This document shows positions 58,399 through 64,000 of a stretch of 64,000 bases of DNA, one piece after another. The notes below the pieces were generated by a model. The model was not told the DNA's origin. It worked only from the letters and a program-made list of their open reading frames with translations, and made no database searches. Position numbers and translations under genes: made by a program. Numbering within the stretch: position 1 is the first letter of the stretch; every line of letters begins with the position of its first letter. This stretch comes from Paramacrobiotus metropolitanus (taxonomy: Eukaryota; Tardigrada; Eutardigrada; Parachela; Macrobiotidae): assembly GCF_019649055.1 (NCBI RefSeq), contig NW_026570237.1:806001-870000 (forward strand). The letters are read 5' to 3'.

Positions 58399-61300
58399 AT
58401 GCGCTCGCCTGCAGCACGCTGTGAACCACTTGGGCTGATATGTAAGCAGCAAATCTTGGCTTCCCTTAATATGGTGCTTTGGGCCTTTGGCCGATCCTCA
58501 TTTTGTGATTTTTGCTAGTCTGTGACCAGTGCCAAACTCATACGCCACGGCCCTGTTATACACACGCCCGTGTCACTCCCGACAAGCTCGTCATTCCCTA
58601 TTCCGTGGCCAGTCTTCCCGAGACACTATAGTTGCACGCTCCAGTTGACTGTGGTTCTGGTGGGTGCACGAGGTCGTAGTGTTGCACTGTTGCTGCTGTG
58701 CAGGAAGCAGAAAGTACGCTTGCAGATTGTTCATGTTGCGTGATTTGCGTTGATTGCAGAGAAGGCCGTCTTCGCCCGAGAAATCATTCCCGCGCTGACA
58801 ATCTTCGGTCCCTTGATGGGATCGGTGAGCAGCGTCAAGCCAGCCGAGTGTGCCTTTGCTTGCGGGAATGCGGAGAACGAGGAGTTGCGTTACTTCCAGC
58901 TGGATTCCGACCAAACCTCCAACTGGATGAAACACGTCAGATTCGCTGACAATCCACACCAGTGCAACGTCGCCGTCTTCGAAGTAAGCACTGGCGTTAT
59001 TAGGTTACGGTACGTCGGTACAGTTACTTATCCCCACGATTAATGTGATAAATTTCTTGCTTTTTCGTAACTGGTAATTTTTGATGTAATTTTATTGTAT
59101 TGACAGTAGTTGACGTGAATGTTGTCATTTGATTTTCAATTCAAGCAGACACCTTTTCTATCCCTTAGTTGTTGAAACGTTCGGTGGTTTTGGCCTAGCT
59201 TTAAGTGAATTTGTACATTTTATGGGCCGTAAAACTCGTGAATTAACTGTAGAAGCGCGTTCTACTGCTTTTATGAAGCAACGTTTTAGTTTGGCTGTCA
59301 TTAAGGGGAATGCTACTGCTGTGTTAAGTACGTTGCCTTTTAACCCGCGGGCGGATAGAGATTTTGGTTGTTTTTTTAATGTTTAAATTTTAACTGTAAA
59401 GTAGTGTGCCCGCGCTTGCACTTTTGTTGTTGTGGCGGCTATTGCCCAGTAAACTATAATTTTCAATTTAAATTTATCAGTTTTCACTGAATGCTCTTAT
59501 AAGTGCCGCCTGATGGTGGCAAAATTTGTAATAATGTTTACTATGTATTTTTTAAAACTAGAATTGATCTGCCCGTTCTGCCGTAAATTATAAATTCGCA
59601 TTCTGTGAAACTAGAAGATCTTCCCAAACAATTAAATATGAAAATTTATAATACTTGCATCGTTCTAGTAACATTGAAGATCAAATCATCAACTCTGCAA
59701 AATGACCAGATAAGAAATTGAACTGCCGGATAGAATTATTATTACATGTATATAGTAATTTAAAGAAAACCATAAGCAAATGGGGAATTTGAGTTAGTCT
59801 TTGGTTCACCATTGATTTGCAATCAACACGTTTCCGCTGCGTCAGGTGCCGCAGTCTGTCCCGTTTGGACAGCCTGCGAGTGGCGCATTGAGTTGGGGAA
59901 TGGTTATCTTCGTCACCATCCGCCCCATTCTGCCGAACGAGGAGCTAAAGGTGGCGTACTCGTGGGATTATGCCAGTCGCTACCCGACGAAAACGGCAAC
60001 TGGCAGCATCGTCCACGGCCCGGCTGCTGTCGGTGTACCCGTTACCAGTGGACTGCCAACCAACAGCACTCTCGCGGAAAACCACAGTTTCAACCTTGGT
60101 GTTACGGCTAACGGCAATGCGGACGTTTCTCCCATCATACCCGACATGGAATACAGCGTTATGAGCGAACGCACCGATGATGAGGTTGTTTCCGATTCCG
60201 AGAATGTCCATGGTAAATTCAGTTTCTTGCTGCGTTCGTGCAGCTTTTCTGGTTTCGGATATAGATATATACGGATCAACGTTCATGCGATTCTGTTTAA
60301 TATGAAAAAAACGCAAACAGAAATATCAGAACATTATTCGTAGATTTCCTTCCACTGGATGACGAATGCATGGTGCAGGCCAATCTGGAAGAAACTGAAG
60401 CCGACGATACGGACGCTGAAGATTCGGAGATTATGGACGGGATAACGACTGTCTTGTCCGCTGATAACCACGAGTGTGGTAAATGCTATCTTGCAAGCCT
60501 CGTGTGGTTTTCAAATTTGTGGGGCTTACTTGGATTGTGTTATCGCAGATGACGCGGTGTCCAAAATGCGGCATCCGGAAGAATGTCCAGGTTTGCCGTT
60601 GACCAACGAAAATTGTGAACCCTCCTCCACATGCCGCACAGTCCACCCTGAACCTAGTTCCGGTGAAATCGTGGACACCAACCATGACAGCTTAAAAACC
60701 AAGAAACACCTTCAGACCCGCAAGCAGGGCAAATGTTTGGTGTGCGGTCAAAATTATTTTGACTTGGTATCCCATGTCAACGCCGCGCATACGGAGGAGG
60801 ATATCCGCGCAGTGGATGACGCCTGCTTCATCTGCCACAAAAAATTTAAGAGCAACCAAAGAGTGGCAAGACATTTTAAAGCGGTAAATCGCTTGTATCT
60901 TAAATTATCCGAGCTGTAGTATGTATGCAACAGGTTCGCACAAATCGAACAGTTTCAGTTACGAAGTACATTAATGCTGCACCGGCAACTGACAGCCTCT
61001 AACTCGTTGGTAATTAAGTAGTTGAATCTAGTTTTTGTACATTGGTGCAACATTTACCGTTTATAGTATTTGTACATGTATTATTTAAAGTACTTATACA
61101 ATATTTTTGTTAATTCCAGTAAAATTCCATCGGGTTGCAATGTTTACTGTTTTTACCTTGAAGGTCCATTGTCGCATTTCGCCGCCAGACGAAGCCGCTC
61201 GACTGGCTGCTCTGGATTACATCCGGAGAACGGGATTCTTGCATTACCGTTGTGCTGCATGCGGCAAAGTGTTCACAAGCGAAGCGCTGCTGAATGTCCA

Positions 61301-63163
61301 TACTTTCGCCCATGATACTGATAAAAGCCGGCACGAAAATCAACCGGAGAGGAAGTGTCCAGCGTGTACCTTTACTGCTACGACGTTTGCCGAGCTGACT
61401 GAACACACGGGGCAGCATGCGCGGAAGCTGCGGGAGCAGAATAAGTGTATTCTGTGCGGAACCCATGTTGCCAGCTCGAGGAAGCATATAAAGTCGTACC
61501 ATCCGGAAGTGCTGAAAATGTTGCGAGACAAATGGTCATTTGAATGCTCGGAATGCTCCCAGGTCTTTATCAATATCGGCGCGTTGAGATGCCATATGAA
61601 CAAGAGTCACCAAGGTCGCCAGTGTTTATACTGTCGATTCAGAACCCCCTGCGTGACAACTTTCGGCGATCATGTGAAGCAGCATGCCGTCGACGGGTCG
61701 TTTCCGTGTCAGTGGTGTGGGAAATCCTGTGGAGAATATGGATTACTTGCAGCTCATGTTCGGGAGAGTCACCGTGATGTGGCGGATCGATTCGCCGAGG
61801 AGTATACTGAATCTTTAAGTGACTCTCACCGGCCGGAAGATTTCGTCGAGAAGGTTGTTATATTAGTAGTCTGAAGCTAATAACTAATAAGCAAAGCTTA
61901 AAGTCTAAATACTATTTTAACTTTTTTTAGGGTACTGCTCAGACTGCGAGCGCCTCAGGCGCAGTCGACAGCGCTCCGTTGGCGGAATTTATTGAACACA
62001 TGAAAGAAACGACGACGTTTTCTTATTTTTGTCGCTCCTGTCACCTGCATTTTTCCATCAAAGCGCTGTTGGATCTGCATCAGATACATCATTATGCGGA
62101 TAGAACAGAATTGAATCAACGTCCAGAGCGTCGTTGCCCTGCGTGTGATTTTGAAGCCGCCTGCTTTGCTGATTTGATGCATCACACCAAAGAGCATGGT
62201 TTGAGCGCGACGGATCACAAGCCGTGTACAGTCTGTGGAGAGCATGCTCAGAGTCTCAAATGGCACTTCCGTACCAAGCATAAAGACATCATGACGCTCC
62301 TTGAAGAGAGTTGGCAGGTTGGATGTGAAGAATGCGGAGAACGATTCAAGAACAAAACCCGACTTGACCTGCACATTCAATCAGCGCATTTAGGATTTCA
62401 GTGTCTGTATTGCGCTAAATTGTTCCGTAAACAGCGGGATTTGGGTTTGCATGCCTGGCCGGAACACAGCGTCAACGGCGAATTTCCTTGTACTTCTTGC
62501 GATAAAACATTCAGGAGTTATCCTCTTGCAAGACAGCATTATCGTGAATACCACGATGTGACGCAGATGAAGACGTGCGATATCTGTCAGCATGTCTGCC
62601 GCGGCAAGAAACAACTGGCGGAGCATATGAAAAGCGCTCACGATGTCCAGACACGGATCGGAAAATTTAAGAGAGGTATGAAAAGTCAGCGAGCACCGTT
62701 CTATAAGAAAACGCCAACGGGTGGCTGCGAATGCCCGGAATGCGGGAAAGTACTGAAGAGTTGTACGTCACTGTATTTACACTTGCGGCATGTGCATCAC
62801 TGTGGGAAGAAAGTAGCGGAGTGGAACAAAATGCTAATTTCTGGGGAAATCCCGGAGAAGCCGCGCTTACGTTTCTCGTGTGATGAATGCGGGATCGTGG
62901 TCTCCAGCGCTTCCAGTCTGCATCGGCACAGACGCTGGAAACATGTCGGAGATTATAAAGAGAACTTTGAGAAACGCCGCGCAGAGAAGAAGAGACTGGG
63001 AATTTACACGCATTGGAAGACGTACAAGAAGCCTCGCGATCGCATGGCGTTGGAGGATTTCCCACACAAGTGCGACGTGTGCCAGCTGGGATTCATGAGA
63101 GAAATTGCTCTAGAGAAGCATAACACAACACGGCATCAGGAAGATATTGCGAAACAGTCTTAA
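58399..63163 (+). CDS. PRDM9-like gene H (open throughout except one TAG)
   Basis: Eight exons keep phase: 58399-58441 (43 nt, MRSPAARCEPLGLI), 58519-58659 (141 nt knuckle, FCDQCQTHTPRPCYTH), 58760-58983 (224 nt PR/SET, SNWMKHVRFADNPH), 59846-60212 (SET end, NEELKVAYSWDYA), 60344-60478 and 60549-60883 (acidic linker; finger CLVCGQNYF), 61164-61853 (fingers 1-6) and 61931-63163 (fingers 7-16). The sum is 1056 codons including the stop. The only lesion is TAG at 58629-58631, where gene D has Tyr. An upstream in-frame ATG at 58336 is possible. The intron after the first SET exon holds a retroelement tail. Predicted nuclear chromatin regulator of PRDM9 type. If the TAG is real, translation must read through, start downstream or not yield the knuckle. 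Confidence 0.7.
58629..58631 (+). other. In-frame TAG in the zinc-knuckle exon of gene H
   Basis: The same codon position as the TAG in gene C. Neighbouring codons differ synonymously (CTA-TAG-TTG here, CTG-TAG-CTG in C), so the two copies have diverged around the shared stop. Confidence 0.85.
59140..59460 (+). mobile_element. Retroelement reverse-transcriptase tail (copy 2) in an intron of gene H
   Basis: The plus strand encodes FYPLVVETFGGFGLALSEF, GRKTRELTVEARSTAFMKQR, SLAVIKGNATAVL and a final GCFFNV before TAA. This parallels copy 1 at 29.9-30.1 kb. The post-stop sequence CACTTTTGTT...GCCCAGTAAAC is also shared. Only the last about 80 residues remain, consistent with severe 5' truncation on insertion. 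Confidence 0.7.
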
Positions 63164-63938
63164 TGATTTAGTTCTGCAGTATTACTTAGCTATGACCGGA
63201 CGATTAAACCGGTTAATTTTATTTTTTTAACGCGAATTTTGTAAATGCGAATTCGGAATTATCCGAATTTCAGAATGTTTTGATCTCGTATTTGCTGGGA
63301 TTGTTTAGGTTCTGAGGTTATGTGTTCTACACAATGTAAAAATTCTTTGGTTTGTTATTTCTAACAGTAGAGAACCACTAAAAACAGGTTTCTTTCCACT
63401 AAAAATGAAGAATTAAAACGCACGTCACTCGCGGGTCAGTTGCATAAGAGAAATGCAGTTTTTCAAAAACCAAAAGAAACTGCCGCCTGGTGACAGCGAC
63501 TACATTACGCTGCCACACTGGGCGGTTGCGGATGCGTCCAGCGCCGGAAGTGCCTGGATCTGGTACAGAGTACAGACTGCACGAAAATTATGATCATGAT
63601 TTTCAAATAGTTATTTCAGTTTTTATGTTTTGTAACTTTCACTTTCTTGTAGCTTGGTGTTTTTAATTGTACTTTAGTAATTTTAGCGTCTCATTCTATT
63701 GTTTTTTTTTAAATAAAACATGAAATTAAAAGTACTGAAAACCTGTGGCAACGGTTAGTGGAGTACCGTCTGTATCTCGAGGAACAAATTTTGCATCCTT
63801 CCTTTAGTGGTGAGATCAGTCACACACACCCAAGGCTTCTTTTCGCGTTCGTTGTCGCGGCTGCCACTGTGTGTTTTCTGATTGACGATTAAGAGCAGCG
63901 CCTCCAGACAGCAGTTGCTGTGGAGGAACCTCTGGGCA
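63164..63938. other. Intergenic between gene H and gene I
   Basis: No coding sequence seen. The sequence GTGACAGCGACTACATTACGC near 63492 loosely recalls repeats beside other family members. Confidence 0.4.
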
Positions 63939-63978
63939 ATGCGTTCGGCTGTACGCTGCGAACCACTCGGGCTGATCT
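63939..63978 (+). CDS. First exon of PRDM9-like gene I (cut by the window end)
   Basis: A 40-nt exon encodes MRSAVRCEPLGLI plus one base and is followed by a GT donor (CT|GTAAAAAG). Length, phase and product equal the start exons of genes C, D, F and H. An in-frame TGA lies upstream, supporting this ATG. The knuckle exon should lie within about 100 bp past the window end. Confidence 0.6.
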
Positions 63979-64000
63979 GTAAAAAGATGTCAAATCAAAT

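Overview
The window is animal nuclear DNA. Genes are split by short GT-AG introns, mostly phase 1, and intergenic DNA is littered with decayed transposons, microsatellites and hairpins. The families present (PR/SET plus C2H2 proteins of PRDM9 type, sorting nexin SNX1/2, a VWD fragment, pogo-like transposases, a short tetraspan protein with a Cys-cluster/SLKTG start) fit an invertebrate. An ecdysozoan such as a tardigrade is a guess that nothing here proves.

Left part (1-24 kb). Repeats and a TA-flanked MITE-like element occupy 0.5-4.6 kb. Copies of a small unrecognised gene lie in inverted orientation at 6.6-8.1 kb (-) and 15.2-16.6 kb (+), with a stray third exon copy at 2.4 kb. Between them is a decayed SNX1/2 gene (-) interrupted by a rearranged PRDM gene (A). 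Two apparently intact four-exon pogo-like transposase genes stand head to head at 16.9-21.8 kb, followed by a four-exon tetraspan membrane protein gene (-) at 22.9-23.9 kb.

Right part (25-64 kb). This is a cluster of genes with the PRDM9 core: a C-x2-C-x7-C-x2-H zinc knuckle, a PR/SET domain, an acidic linker and C2H2 fingers. In order: B (+, 25.2-29.2), C (+, 30.8-35.0), D (+, 35.9-40.3), E (+, 41.5-46.1), F (-, 46.5-51.1), G (+, 53.4-57.2), H (+, 58.4-63.2), and the first exon of I (+, 63.94 to the window end). Exon lengths are strikingly constant: a 40-43 nt start exon, a 141 nt knuckle exon and a 224 nt PR/SET exon. E and F assemble into uninterrupted reading frames of about 1107 and 1079 codons. 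H is complete except for one in-frame TAG. C, D and G carry frame breaks. B begins with an exon encoding a TTF-type zinc finger, and E carries a duplicated Myb/SANT-like domain before its fingers. No KRAB or SSXRD domain is visible.

As inference: the knuckle and PR/SET core would methylate histone H3 or bind partners, and the fingers and added modules would choose DNA targets. The mixture of intact, shuffled and broken copies shows a locus that duplicates and rearranges often. Tails of a retroelement lie between B and C and inside an intron of H. All splice sites were read by eye.
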